This document shows positions 31,612 through 40,034 of a stretch of 64,000 nt of DNA, one piece after another. The stretch covers positions 62,001-126,000 of the forward strand of contig NZ_BMUL01000019.1 in NCBI RefSeq assembly GCF_014650175.1. The letters run 5' to 3'. Origin of the DNA: Streptomyces termitum (GTDB taxonomy: Bacteria; Actinomycetota; Actinomycetes; Streptomycetales; Streptomycetaceae). The position numbers were made by a program, and so were the translations under genes. How positions within the stretch are numbered: the first letter of the stretch is position 1; the number at the start of each line of letters is the position of its first letter. The notes beneath the pieces are model-generated. The model saw only the letters and a program-made list of their open reading frames with translations, searched no databases and had not been told where the DNA came from.

Positions 31612-33368
31612 TTCTCGGCCCCTTCTGATGCTTCTGCTTCGGCAGGTTCGGGCGCCGGGGGCGCCTGGGCGGTGAGCGCGACCGCGAGATCGGCGAGCTC
31701 CTCGGGCAGCTTGGCGGACTCGCTGCGGCCGAGGCCCGCCATCTCGACGACGGTCGTGCCGTCGTCACCGCGGACGGCGCGGACCCAGACCCGGCGCCGC
31801 TGGATGAAGAGGGAGCCGGTGAGGCCGGCGATGGCGGCGACGGCGCCGGTGAGGGCGAGGCCGTTGCCGGGCTGCTGGGAGACCTGGAAGCTCGCCCACT
31901 CCTTGATCTCCTTCTCGAAGGTGATCGAGCCGGCGCCGTCGGGCAGGGTCATCGTCTCGCCGGGCAGCAGCCGCTTGGCGACCCCGGTGCCTCCGTCGAC
32001 CTTGTACTGGGTCATCTTGGAGGTGTCGAGCTGGTAGACGTTCTGCGGCAGGCCGGAGTCGACGCGCAGGTCGCCGTGGAAGCCGGTGAGGGCGAGGACG
32101 GGGAAGTCGAGCCCGGGGAACTGGGACACCATGGTGCCCTTCCCCGCGCCGGCGAAGGTCGGCACGAAGAAGGCCGTGAAGCCGAGCTGCTCCCGCTTGC
32201 CGTTCTTGTCGCGGTAGCCGTCCATGACCTTGACCGCGCCGGTCGAGGTGATGTTGTTGTCGACCGGCAGCATGGGCACGGCGCCGTTGAAGACGACCTT
32301 GCCGCGGCCGTCCTTGACGGTGAGGACGGGGGCGTAGCCGTGGGAGATCAGGTAGACCTTGGAGTCCCCGACCTTCAGCGGCTGGTTGACCCGGATGACG
32401 GCCTTCTCGTCCTTGCCGTCGCCGCGCGTGTAGGTGACGTCCGCCTCGAAGGTGCGGGGGGTGCCGCGCTGCGGGCCGGTCTTCTCGTAGGTGCCGGTGA
32501 AGCTGTTCAGGGTGAAGCCGAACGGTTCCAGCTCGTCGGTGGCGAACTGGGAGCCGGACTTGAAGTCGTCGTACTGGGTGAGCGTGTTGGAGAAGCCGTC
32601 GCCCTCGACGATCAGCTTGCCGCCCTCGGACTTGAAGAGGACGCCCCAGGCGAAGGCGACCAGCATGACGATGAGCGCGATGTGGAAGACCAGGTTGCCG
32701 ACCTCCCGCAGGAAGCCCTTCTCGGCGGCGACCGCGTCGTCCACCGTGTGGGCGCGGAAGCGGCGGCCCTTGAGGAGGGCGCGGGCGGCCTCGCGGACCT
32801 GCTCGGGCTCGGCCTCGGTGCGCCAGGTGGTGTAGGCGGGGAGGCGGGTGAGCCGCTTGGGGGCGCCCGGCGGGCGGCTGCGGAGCTGGCCGACGAACTG
32901 CCAGGTGCGCGGCACGATGCAGCCGATGAGCGAGACGAACAGCAGGATGTAGATCGCGGAGAACCACACCGAGCCGTAGACGTCGAACAGCTGGAGCTTC
33001 TCGTAGAGCGGGGTGAGGGTCTCGTGCGCCTTCTTGAAGTCGGCGACCTTGAGCTCGTCCACGCTGTTCTGCGGGATGAGGGAGCCGGGGACGGCGCCCA
33101 GGGAGAGCAGGAACAGCAGGATGAGCGCCACCCGCATGGAGGTGAGCTGGCGCCAGAACCAGCGGATCCAGCCGACGGCCCCGAGGGTGGGGCCGCCGGG
33201 GGCGGGCCCGGCCGGGTCCTCCTTGGGCGCGGTGGACAGGTCCGCGCCGGCCGCCTCGTCCCCCGGGGACGTGTCGGCCGCGCCGGCCGCGTCGGTCGCG
33301 GAGGGCGTGTCGGCCTCGTCGGCCGCCGGGTGCTCGCCGGTCGTGCCGGTCGTGTCGGTCGTGCTCAT
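31608..33368 (-). CDS. resB: Cytochrome c biogenesis protein ResB
   Basis: A 586-residue protein. The first 65 residues are a low-complexity Thr/Asp/Ala/Glu stretch. Helices follow from WFWRQLTSMRVALILLFLLSLGAVPGSLIPQN (residues about 69-100), with others near 125, 190 and 525, and a large periplasmic domain (about 230-520). This is the ResB/Ccs1 fold. ATG lies four bases after the ccdA stop (translational coupling) and the stop overlaps ccsB. It works with CcsB as the System II synthetase. Confidence 0.93.
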   Translation of the reverse strand: MSTTDTTGTTGEHPAADEADTPSATDAAGAADTSPGDEAAGADLSTAPKEDPAGPAPGGPTLGAVGWIRWFWRQLTSMRVALILLFLLSLGAVPGSLIPQNSVDELKVADFKKAHETLTPLYEKLQLFDVYGSVWFSAIYILLFVSLIGCIVPRTWQFVGQLRSRPPGAPKRLTRLPAYTTWRTEAEPEQVREAARALLKGRRFRAHTVDDAVAAEKGFLREVGNLVFHIALIVMLVAFAWGVLFKSEGGKLIVEGDGFSNTLTQYDDFKSGSQFATDELEPFGFTLNSFTGTYEKTGPQRGTPRTFEADVTYTRGDGKDEKAVIRVNQPLKVGDSKVYLISHGYAPVLTVKDGRGKVVFNGAVPMLPVDNNITSTGAVKVMDGYRDKNGKREQLGFTAFFVPTFAGAGKGTMVSQFPGLDFPVLALTGFHGDLRVDSGLPQNVYQLDTSKMTQYKVDGGTGVAKRLLPGETMTLPDGAGSITFEKEIKEWASFQVSQQPGNGLALTGAVAAIAGLTGSLFIQRRRVWVRAVRGDDGTTVVEMAGLGRSESAKLPEELADLAVALTAQAPPAPEPAEAEASEGAEK

Positions 33369-33371
33369 GGA

Positions 33372-34109
33372 TCAGATTCCCACCGTGAAACCGCTGGACC
33401 AGCCCTGCATCGTGGAGACCATGCTGTCCCAGATGCCCGTGAGGAGCAGGATGCCGGTGACGACCATCATGGCGCCGCCGATCCGCATCACCCAGACGTA
33501 GTGCTTCTTCACCCAGCCGAACGCTCCGAGGGCCTTGCGGAAGGCGACGGCGGCGAGGACGAAGGGGACGCCGAGGCCGAGGCAGTACGCCAGGGCGAGG
33601 ATCGCTCCCCGGCCGGCGCTGGCCTGTTCGAGGGCGAGGGCGTTGACGGAGGCGAGGGTCGGACCGATGCAGGGGGTCCAGCCGATGCCGAAGAGGGCGC
33701 CGAGGACGGGGGCGCCGAGGAGGCCGGTGACGGGCTTCCGGTGGAAGCGGAACTCGCGCTGGGTGAACCAGGGCATCAGCCCGGCGAAGAACAGCCCCAT
33801 GAGGATCATGAAGACGCCGAGGACCGTGCTGAGCGTCCCGCTGTACTCCTGGAGGGTGGCGCCGAAGAAGCCGAAGAGGGCGCCGCCGGAGACGAAGACG
33901 GCGGTGAAGCCGGCGACGAAGAGGAGCGATCCGGCGGCCATCCGGCCGCGCCGGTTCTCGGCGAGGTCGGTGCCGGTGACGCCGGTGACGTAGCTGAGGT
34001 AGCCGGGGACGAGCGGGAGCACGCACGGCGAGAAGAAGGAGACCAGCCCGGCCAGGAGGGCGACGGGGAAGGCGAGCAGCAGGGCTCCGCTGGTGACGGT
34101 CTCGTTCAC
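33372..34109 (-). CDS. ccdA: Cytochrome c biogenesis transmembrane protein CcdA
   Basis: A 245-residue, six-helix protein. FFSPCVLPLVPGYLSYVTG (residues about 26-43) and GWTPCIGPTLASVNAL (about 138-153) hold the paired redox cysteines of CcdA, which carries electrons across the membrane to reduce apocytochrome thiols via ResA. GTG start, four bases after the resA stop, with CAGGAG upstream. Confidence 0.95.
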   Translation of the reverse strand: MNETVTSGALLLAFPVALLAGLVSFFSPCVLPLVPGYLSYVTGVTGTDLAENRRGRMAAGSLLFVAGFTAVFVSGGALFGFFGATLQEYSGTLSTVLGVFMILMGLFFAGLMPWFTQREFRFHRKPVTGLLGAPVLGALFGIGWTPCIGPTLASVNALALEQASAGRGAILALAYCLGLGVPFVLAAVAFRKALGAFGWVKKHYVWVMRIGGAMMVVTGILLLTGIWDSMVSTMQGWSSGFTVGI

Positions 34110-34113
34110 CGGC

Positions 34114-34731
34114 TCACTTCTCCTGGAGCAGCGGGTCGATCATGGACCGGAGCTTGGTCTCGTCGAGGGCCATCAGGGCGCGGGCCGCGATCTTGCCCTC
34201 CTTGTCGAGGACGACGGTGGAGGGGATGCCCTTGAGGCTGAGGGTGCCCTTGGGGAAGCCGAAGAGGATCAGCTTGCCGTCGGGGTCGTACAGGCTCGGG
34301 TAGGGGACCTTGTAGTCCTCTTCGAAGGTGAGGGCCTGCTGCTTGTTGAAGTCGCGGGTGTTGAGGCCGACGAAGGCGACGTCCTTGCCCTTGTACGCCT
34401 CCGCCGCCTTGGCGAAGTGGGGGGCCTCGGCGCGGCAGGGGCCGCACCAGGAGCCCCAGGCGTTGAGGACGACGACCTTGCCCTTGAGGTCGGCGACGTC
34501 GAGCTTCGTGCCGTCGAGGGTCTCGCCCGCGATGGTGTCGATGTCGGCGCGCTCGCCCTTGGCCGCGGTGGAGATGCCGCCCTTGCTGGTGACGAAGTTG
34601 GTGTTGCCGCCGCCCGAGGTGTCGTCGGCGTCCCCGCCGCCGCAGGCGGAGAGCACGAGGGCGGCGGACAGCGCGCCGGCGGTCGCGAGGACGCGCCGGG
34701 GGGCAGGACGGAGGCCACGGCTAAGGCTCAT
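34114..34731 (-). CDS. resA: ResA/TlpA-like thiol:disulfide lipoprotein
   Basis: A 205-residue protein. The signal sequence ends with a lipobox, LVLSACGGG (cysteine about residue 29), and the thioredoxin-fold domain has the active site AWGSWCGPCRAE (about residues 88-99). It reduces the haem-binding cysteines of apocytochromes c, with CcdA as electron donor. It is the first gene of the operon resA-ccdA-resB-ccsB. Confidence 0.93.
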   Translation of the reverse strand: MSLSRGLRPAPRRVLATAGALSAALVLSACGGGDADDTSGGGNTNFVTSKGGISTAAKGERADIDTIAGETLDGTKLDVADLKGKVVVLNAWGSWCGPCRAEAPHFAKAAEAYKGKDVAFVGLNTRDFNKQQALTFEEDYKVPYPSLYDPDGKLILFGFPKGTLSLKGIPSTVVLDKEGKIAARALMALDETKLRSMIDPLLQEK

Positions 34732-34858
34732 GTGAAAAGTTTCGCATGGGCGTTTGGGGGATCTTGGGCACCCCCCTACGTGCCCGTGATGCCCCTTGTC
34801 AAGATCGCCTAAGCCGCCCGCCGGAATCGGCCCGGCCCCGGCCCCCGGCGGGGGGGCC

Positions 34859-34950
34859 GGTCACGGCGCGGCGGGACGCCCGGGGGGGCGGCGGTCACGG
34901 CGTGGCGGGATGCCGAGGGGCGGCGGCGGTCACGGCGTGGCGGGGGTGCC
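34859..34950 (-). repeat. Three-copy 22-bp tandem repeat carrying the stop codon of the deacetylase-like gene
   Basis: Related copies start at 34859, 34893 and 34928 (cores GGTCACGGCGTGGCGGG, spaced 34 and 35 bases). The third overlaps the gene's stop at 34930-34932; each copy holds a reverse-strand TGA after an alike PATP codon string. The 200-base region between the stop and the resA start holds no other feature I can support. Confidence 0.6.
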
Positions 34951-36219
34951 CGAGGCGGTGCCGGTCGCGGCCGGCCGCAGGTAGGAGTTCCAGCCGCCGG
35001 CCGGCTTCTGGCCGACGCCGAGGCCGCGCAGGCGGTCCAGGACCAGCGGGTCCTGCACGTCCATCCAGTCGGTGAACTGGCGGAACGAGACCAGCCGGAC
35101 GTCCTTCTTCCCGGCCATCGCCTTGAGTGCCTCCTCGACGGCGTCCATGTAGATGCCGCCGTTCCACTGCTCGAAGTGGTTGCCGACGAAGAAGGGCGCG
35201 CGATTCGTCTCGTACGCGCGCGTGAAGCCCGCGATCAGCGCCTCGGTGGCCTGCTTGCGCCAGCCCGGGTAGCGGGAGGGCATGCCCTTGGTGCTGTTCT
35301 TGGACTGGTTCGCGAGGATGTTGTAGTCCATGGACAGGACCTCGAAGGAGTGGCCGGGGAAGGGCACGGCCTGGAGCGGGAAGTCCCAGATGTCCTGGCG
35401 CTTGACCGGCCAGGTCTGGATGCCGCCGGGCGAGCTGGCGTCGTAGCGCCAGCCGAGGCGCTTGGCGGTGGGCAGCAGGTTGTCCCGGCCGAGGAGGCAG
35501 GGGGTGCGGCCGCCGACGAGCTCCTTGGAGTAGTCGAAGGGCAGCGGGTCGAGGTCGGTCCAGCCGGTGTTCGTCTTCCAGCGGGTGACGAAGCCCATGG
35601 CCTGGTCGATCTCGCTCTGCCACTGGGCGGGGGTCCAGTTGGCGACGGAGCCGGAGCCGCCGCAGAAGTGCCCGTTGAAGTGGGTGCCGATCTCGTGTCC
35701 TTCGAGCCAGGCCCGGCGGACGTTCTTCAGCGTGTCCTTGATGTGGTCGTCGGTGAGGTAGCCGATGTCGGAGGCGCCGACCCGGTTGTTCGGCGGCCGG
35801 TAGAGGTCCTTCTTGGACTCGGGCAGCAGGTAGACGCCGGAGAGGAAGAAGGTCATGGCGGCGTCGTGGTTCTTCGCCAGGTCCAGGAAGCGGGGGAAGA
35901 GGCCGTTGCCGACCTCGCCGGCGCCGTCCCAGGAGAAGACGACGAACTGGGGCGGGGTCTGGCCGGGTTCGAGGGGGACGGGGGCGTCGGGCTGGTGGGG
36001 CTGCTTGCCGGTGTCGGCGGTGGAACCGTCGCCGATCGGACGCGCGTCCTCCTTGGTGGGGGCGGGCGTCACGGGCCCGTCGGTCCCGCTGCCGCCGCCC
36101 TGGGCCGGCCCGGAACTGCCCTTCTTCTCCGCGCCGTCCGTCCCGCATCCCGCGATGCCGAGTGCGGCGGCGGCACCGACGCCCGCTCCGAGAAGGCCCC
36201 TTCGACTGATCCCGCGCAT
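34930..36219 (-). CDS. Polysaccharide-deacetylase-like exported lipoprotein
   Basis: A 429-residue protein. MRGISRRGLLGAGVGAAAALGIAGCG is a twin-arginine signal followed by a lipobox cysteine at about residue 25. Residues about 85-300 are NodB-like: FVVFSWDGAGEVGNGLFPRFLDL, then GHEIGTHFNGHFCGGSG, which carries the two histidines of a metal site, and further LSMDYNIL. Such enzymes deacetylate polysaccharide or peptidoglycan. Normal NodB motif 1 is TFDDGP; here it is FSWDGAG, so catalysis may be altered. It lies between resA and a gene pair for haem and a phosphatase. Confidence 0.75.
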   Translation of the reverse strand: MRGISRRGLLGAGVGAAAALGIAGCGTDGAEKKGSSGPAQGGGSGTDGPVTPAPTKEDARPIGDGSTADTGKQPHQPDAPVPLEPGQTPPQFVVFSWDGAGEVGNGLFPRFLDLAKNHDAAMTFFLSGVYLLPESKKDLYRPPNNRVGASDIGYLTDDHIKDTLKNVRRAWLEGHEIGTHFNGHFCGGSGSVANWTPAQWQSEIDQAMGFVTRWKTNTGWTDLDPLPFDYSKELVGGRTPCLLGRDNLLPTAKRLGWRYDASSPGGIQTWPVKRQDIWDFPLQAVPFPGHSFEVLSMDYNILANQSKNSTKGMPSRYPGWRKQATEALIAGFTRAYETNRAPFFVGNHFEQWNGGIYMDAVEEALKAMAGKKDVRLVSFRQFTDWMDVQDPLVLDRLRGLGVGQKPAGGWNSYLRPAATGTASGTPATP

Positions 36220-36340
36220 GTCATCCCCATTCGCGCTGCTGTTTGACCCGAAACATCATCCAAACCGACAATGAGTGAGATGTGGGGATGAACACGGAGG
36301 TTCCAGTCAATCGCACAAAAATTTCAGAGCAATCGAATGA

Positions 36341-36380
36341 CGGGGCGATCGAATGACATGTACATCATTCGACCGCCCCG
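36341..36380 (-). terminator. Long inverted repeat downstream of the hemL operon
   Basis: CGGGGCG-AT-CGAATGA (36341-36356) faces TCATTCG-AC-CGCCCCG (36365-36380), a 16-base stem with two mismatches and a palindromic CATGTACA loop. It follows the histidine phosphatase stop. ATCGAATGA also occurs as a direct repeat at 36332-36340 and 36348-36356. Confidence 0.5.
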
Positions 36381-36447
36381 CACTGTGCCCGGCCCCGCCC
36401 GCCCTGTCCAGCGCACGGGGGTCTCCCGCCGGGGCGGTCGCCGGAAC

Positions 36448-37137
36448 CTAGGCCCCGAACGCCTTCGCCTTGCCCTTGACCGGCTTGGCGCCCGCCCGCA
36501 GGTGCACCGGCACCAGGTCGATCGCCGGCTCGCTGTAGCCGACCGACACGATCCGGTCACCGCGGTACGTGAACGAGGTCAGCGAGGCCAGCGTGCACTG
36601 CCGCCGCCGCGGGTCGTGCCACAGCCGGCGCCGCTCCACGAAGGACCGCACGATCCAGATCGGCAGCTGGTGACTGACCAGCACCGCCTCGTGCCCGCGC
36701 GCCGCGTCCCTCGCCGCGTCCAGCGCGCCCATCATCCGGACGACCTGCTCGATGTACGGCTCGCCCCAGGACGGCTGGAAGGGGTTGGTCAGGTGCTTCC
36801 AGTTGGCCGGGCGGCGCAGCGCCCCGTCGCCGACGCCGAAGGTCTTGCCCTCGAAGACGTTCGCCGCCTCGATCAGCCGCTCGTCGGTGGCCAGTTCCAG
36901 GCCGTGCGCCTTGGCGATCGGCGCGGCCGTCTCCTGCGCCCGCTCCAGCGGGGAGGCGACGACGTACGTGATGTCCCGCTCGGTCAGCGACTCCGCCACC
37001 CGGTCGGCCATCTTCCGGCCCAGCTCGGAGAGGTGGTAGCCGGGGCGGCGCCCGTAGAGCACGCCGTCCGGGTTGTGCACCTCGCCGTGGCGCATCAGGT
37101 GGACGACGGTGACGTCCTGCTTCGTGTCGGCGCTCAT
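36448..37137 (-). CDS. Histidine phosphatase family protein
   Basis: A 229-residue protein. VVHLMRHGEVHNPDGVLYGR (residues about 10-29) has the RHGE catalytic motif, and VLVSHQLPIWIVRSF has the second histidine. Members remove phosphate from diverse substrates. The ATG overlaps the hemL stop (ATGA). Phosphatases of this type linked to hemL are common in actinobacteria; the substrate is not known. Confidence 0.9.
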   Translation of the reverse strand: MSADTKQDVTVVHLMRHGEVHNPDGVLYGRRPGYHLSELGRKMADRVAESLTERDITYVVASPLERAQETAAPIAKAHGLELATDERLIEAANVFEGKTFGVGDGALRRPANWKHLTNPFQPSWGEPYIEQVVRMMGALDAARDAARGHEAVLVSHQLPIWIVRSFVERRRLWHDPRRRQCTLASLTSFTYRGDRIVSVGYSEPAIDLVPVHLRAGAKPVKGKAKAFGA

Positions 37138-38441
37138 GCGGTGGCCTCCGCGGCGGCGCGGGCGGCGGCGGGCAGCGCGGCGGCGATCCGCTCGACCGCG
37201 CGCTCGTCGTGGGCGGCCGAGACGAACCACGACTCGAAGGCCGACGGCGGCAGGTAGACGCCGTCCGCGAGCATCGAGTGGAAGAAGGCGTTGAACCGGA
37301 ACGCCTCCTGCCGCTTCGCCTCGTCGTAGTTCCGCACCTCGTCGGCGGTGAAGAAGACCGAGAACATGTTGGACGCGGTCTGGAGCCGGTGCGCCACGCC
37401 CTCCTTCGCCAGCGCCCCGGTGACCAGGCCCTGGATCTCCTTCGAGACCGCGTCCACCGTCGCGTACGCGGCCTCGTCGAGCAGCCGCAGCTGCGCGAGC
37501 CCGGCGGCGGTCGCGACCGGGTTCCCGGAGAGGGTGCCCGCCTGGTAGACGGGGCCCGCCGGGGCCAGGTGGCCCATCACGTCGGCGCGGCCGCCGAAGG
37601 CCGCCGCCGGGAAGCCGCCGCCCATGACCTTGCCGAAGGTCATCAGGTCGGGCTTCACGCCGTCCACGCCGTACCAGCCGGCCCGGCTCGTACGGAAACC
37701 GGTCATGACCTCGTCGGAGACGTACAGCGCGCCGTTCTCCCGGCACAGGTCCGCCAGGCCCTGGTTGAAGCCGGGCAGCGGCGGGACGACGCCCATGTTG
37801 CCCGGCGACGCCTCGGTGATCACACAGGCGATCTCGCCCGGGTGCGCGGCGAACGCCGCCCGCACGGCCTCCAGGTCGTTGTACGGCAGCACGATCGTGT
37901 CGCCCGCCTGCGCGCCGGTCACGCCGGGCGTGTCGGGCAGGCCGAAGGTGGCGACGCCGGAGCCCGCCGCGGCCAGCAGCGCGTCCACGTGGCCGTGGTA
38001 GCAGCCGGCGAACTTGACGACCTTCGCGCGCCCGGTGAAGCCGCGGGCGAGCCGGATCGCGGACATCGTGGCCTCGGTGCCGGAGGAGACCAGGCGGACC
38101 TGCTCGACCGGCTCGACCCGGGCGACGATCTCCTCGGCGAGCGCGACCTCGCCCTCACCGGGGGTGCCGAAGGAGGTGCCGCGCGCCACCGCGGCCTGCA
38201 CGGCGGCGGTGACCTCGGGGTGCGCGTGGCCGAGAATCATCGGCCCCCACGAGCAGACGAGGTCGACGTACTCCCGACCGTCCGCGTCCGTGAGGTACGG
38301 ACCCGTACCGGACACCATGAAGCGGGGCGTACCGCCCACGGCCCGGAAGGCACGCACCGGTGAGTTCACGCCGCCGGGCGTCACAAGGGACGCGCGGTCG
38401 AAAAGCGTCTGTGAGACTGGGGCTTCGTATGAATACGACAC
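37134..38441 (-). CDS. hemL: Glutamate-1-semialdehyde 2,1-aminomutase HemL
   Basis: A 435-residue PLP enzyme. I start at GTG 38441, with AGGA five bases upstream; the frame continues to 38570 without coding character. The PLP lysine is in LMTFGKVMGGGFPAAAFGG (about residue 272), and VNSPVRAFRAVGGTPRFM is the conserved N-terminal segment. It converts glutamate-1-semialdehyde to 5-aminolevulinate, the step after HemA (gene at 57974-59329). Haem supply to cytochromes next door makes physiological sense. Confidence 0.95.
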   Translation of the reverse strand: MSYSYEAPVSQTLFDRASLVTPGGVNSPVRAFRAVGGTPRFMVSGTGPYLTDADGREYVDLVCSWGPMILGHAHPEVTAAVQAAVARGTSFGTPGEGEVALAEEIVARVEPVEQVRLVSSGTEATMSAIRLARGFTGRAKVVKFAGCYHGHVDALLAAAGSGVATFGLPDTPGVTGAQAGDTIVLPYNDLEAVRAAFAAHPGEIACVITEASPGNMGVVPPLPGFNQGLADLCRENGALYVSDEVMTGFRTSRAGWYGVDGVKPDLMTFGKVMGGGFPAAAFGGRADVMGHLAPAGPVYQAGTLSGNPVATAAGLAQLRLLDEAAYATVDAVSKEIQGLVTGALAKEGVAHRLQTASNMFSVFFTADEVRNYDEAKRQEAFRFNAFFHSMLADGVYLPPSAFESWFVSAAHDERAVERIAAALPAAARAAAEATA

Positions 38442-38721
38442 AGTGATCCTGACCTGCGAGTACGACGTCTGGTACAGAAGGACGGTGTGGACACCCCGCC
38501 GTGCGCTCCGTACCGGACGCCGAGGCGCCGGTTCCCCGCGTCTGCGAAACTGGGACGGCGGGGGCGTCATTGGGGATGGCCCACGCGATCCATGGTGTCA
38601 GAGGCCACGGCGTTTCTTGCGGACAGGTGTTTCACCGCTGTGACGCGGGGGAGGTCACTGACACGATGATCGGGTCGCGCGGCGGGTTCGTGTTGCCGAG
38701 AAAAAGCAGTCGGGTGGAGAT

Positions 38722-39321
38722 ATGCATCGCGGTGGCGGACCGGGCGAGGGGACGGACGACCTGGGTCCGGAGCCTGTCCGGCGGGGGAGGCACCGGCGGC
38801 GGCGGGCCGAGGACCCGGCCGCGCCGGAGCATCGCGCTTCCCCGGAGCAGCCCGGGGACGGCCCGCCCCTCGGGGGCCGCAGCTTGCGGGTGACCTACAA
38901 GTACTTCGGCGCGCCCGACGGCGCGACGGCGGCCCGCGTCCCCATCTCGATGCGCCCGGAGGAGCTGGGCGGCGACGAGCTGGGCATGGGCGGCATGTTC
39001 TCCAAGATCAAGCCCGAGACGATAGCCGCGATGGTCCTCACCGGCATCCAGGGCCTGCCCCTGCACAAGGTCCCCCCGCTGGAGCTGGTCGTCCTCCATC
39101 CCGACTACGCGGTGGTGAAGCTCCCCACGACCGTGGTGGACCCGCTGCGCGCGATCGGCGAGGAGTCCGTCGGCGCCGCCGCCTTCATCTGGTCCACCGT
39201 CCCCGACCGGGGCGGCCCGCGCGACGCGTTCGACGTCTACCAGCTCCTCCACGAGTGGCAGGACTTCTCGGTCCGCCTGCACGAGGCCGGCCACCAGCCG
39301 TACTGCCTGGTCTGGCCCTGA
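38722..39321 (+). CDS. Hypothetical cytoplasmic protein
   Basis: A 199-residue protein with GGTGGAG two bases before the ATG. The first 52 residues are Arg/Pro/Gly-rich and probably disordered; residues 56-199 form a compact domain (VTYKYFGAPDGATAARVPISMRPEEL, GGMFSKIKPETIAAMVLTGIQGL, and DVYQLLHEWQDFSVRLHEAGHQPYCLVW). A shorter GTG start at 38890 is possible. I do not recognise a family. The 280 bases upstream hold no other gene, and no clear operator is visible. Confidence 0.65.
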   Translation: MHRGGGPGEGTDDLGPEPVRRGRHRRRRAEDPAAPEHRASPEQPGDGPPLGGRSLRVTYKYFGAPDGATAARVPISMRPEELGGDELGMGGMFSKIKPETIAAMVLTGIQGLPLHKVPPLELVVLHPDYAVVKLPTTVVDPLRAIGEESVGAAAFIWSTVPDRGGPRDAFDVYQLLHEWQDFSVRLHEAGHQPYCLVWP

Positions 39322-39455
39322 CCCCTCCCCCTCTCCGGCCGTCTCCTTCTCGCCTTCTTCCAGATTTCCGAACGTCATAGCGCAATAAATTAGGACGAAT
39401 CGGATCTAATGCTTGGAGGTCGGTTCCAGAGACGCCGTACGAGGAGGACCCCGCC

Positions 39456-39917
39456 ATGACCGGAGTACGCACGTCCGCCCCCGCCGCCCGCATGCCCGGG
39501 GCGCGCGCCGCGACCTGCGAACCCATGCAGATCTCCGAGGTCGCCGCCCGCACCGGACTCCCCCTGCGCACCATCCGCCAGTACGAGGACCGCGGACTCG
39601 TCGTCCCCTCCGCCTCCTCCCCCGGCGGCTTCCCCCTCTACACCGACTCCGACGTGGCCCGCCTCATGGTGATCCGCCGCATGCAGCCGCTCGGCTTCGG
39701 CCTCGACGAGACCCGCGAACTCCTCACCTCCGTCGACCGCCTCGCCGCCGACCTCCCCGGCACCGACACCGAGCTCGACGAGGAGGAACGCGCCCTCCTC
39801 GTCGCCCGCGTCCGCCGCTACGAGGAAGCCGCCGCCGCCCGCGTCGCCGACCTCCGCGCCCAGCTCGCCCGCGCCGAGGAGTTCGCCGCCTCCCTCACCT
39901 CCCGCCTGACGACCTGA
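39456..39917 (+). CDS. MerR family transcriptional regulator
   Basis: A 153-residue protein. MQISEVAARTGLPLRTIRQYEDRGLVVPSASSPGGFPLYTDSDVARLMVIRRMQPLGFGL (residues about 24-85) is a complete MerR HTH-plus-wing. The C-terminal 60 residues form a coiled-coil helix. No cysteine-rich metal site is visible, so it is unlikely to sense a metal. GAGGAGG precedes the ATG. Confidence 0.9.
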   Translation: MTGVRTSAPAARMPGARAATCEPMQISEVAARTGLPLRTIRQYEDRGLVVPSASSPGGFPLYTDSDVARLMVIRRMQPLGFGLDETRELLTSVDRLAADLPGTDTELDEEERALLVARVRRYEEAAAARVADLRAQLARAEEFAASLTSRLTT

Positions 39918-39954
39918 CCCGGGGGCATCGGCCCCGGCGCGTCAGGCCCCGGAA

Positions 39955-40016
39955 CATCAGGCCCCGGGCACGCCGAGGCCGGAAACGTCAGGCCCCGGGC
40001 ACGCCGAGGCCGGGAA
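39955..40016. repeat. Two 31-bp direct repeats with partial flanking copies
   Basis: Two units of 31 bases (39955-39985 and 39986-40016) share CAGGCCCCGGGCACGCCGAG; partial copies of the same core occur at 39940-39954 and 40017-40031. They fill the gap between the converging MerR and binding-protein-like genes. The role is unknown. Confidence 0.6.
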
Positions 40017-40034
40017 GGCCAGGCCCCGGACGCG

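Noticed and set aside
28711..32037. 1108-codon plus-strand frame across the sensor gene and the cytochrome c genes
   Set aside because: It crosses a terminator and overlaps three genes with clear motifs; it is Arg/Pro/Ala/Gly-rich without domains.
39940..40031. CRISPR-like array
   Set aside because: Only two 31-bp units, adjacent without spacers.
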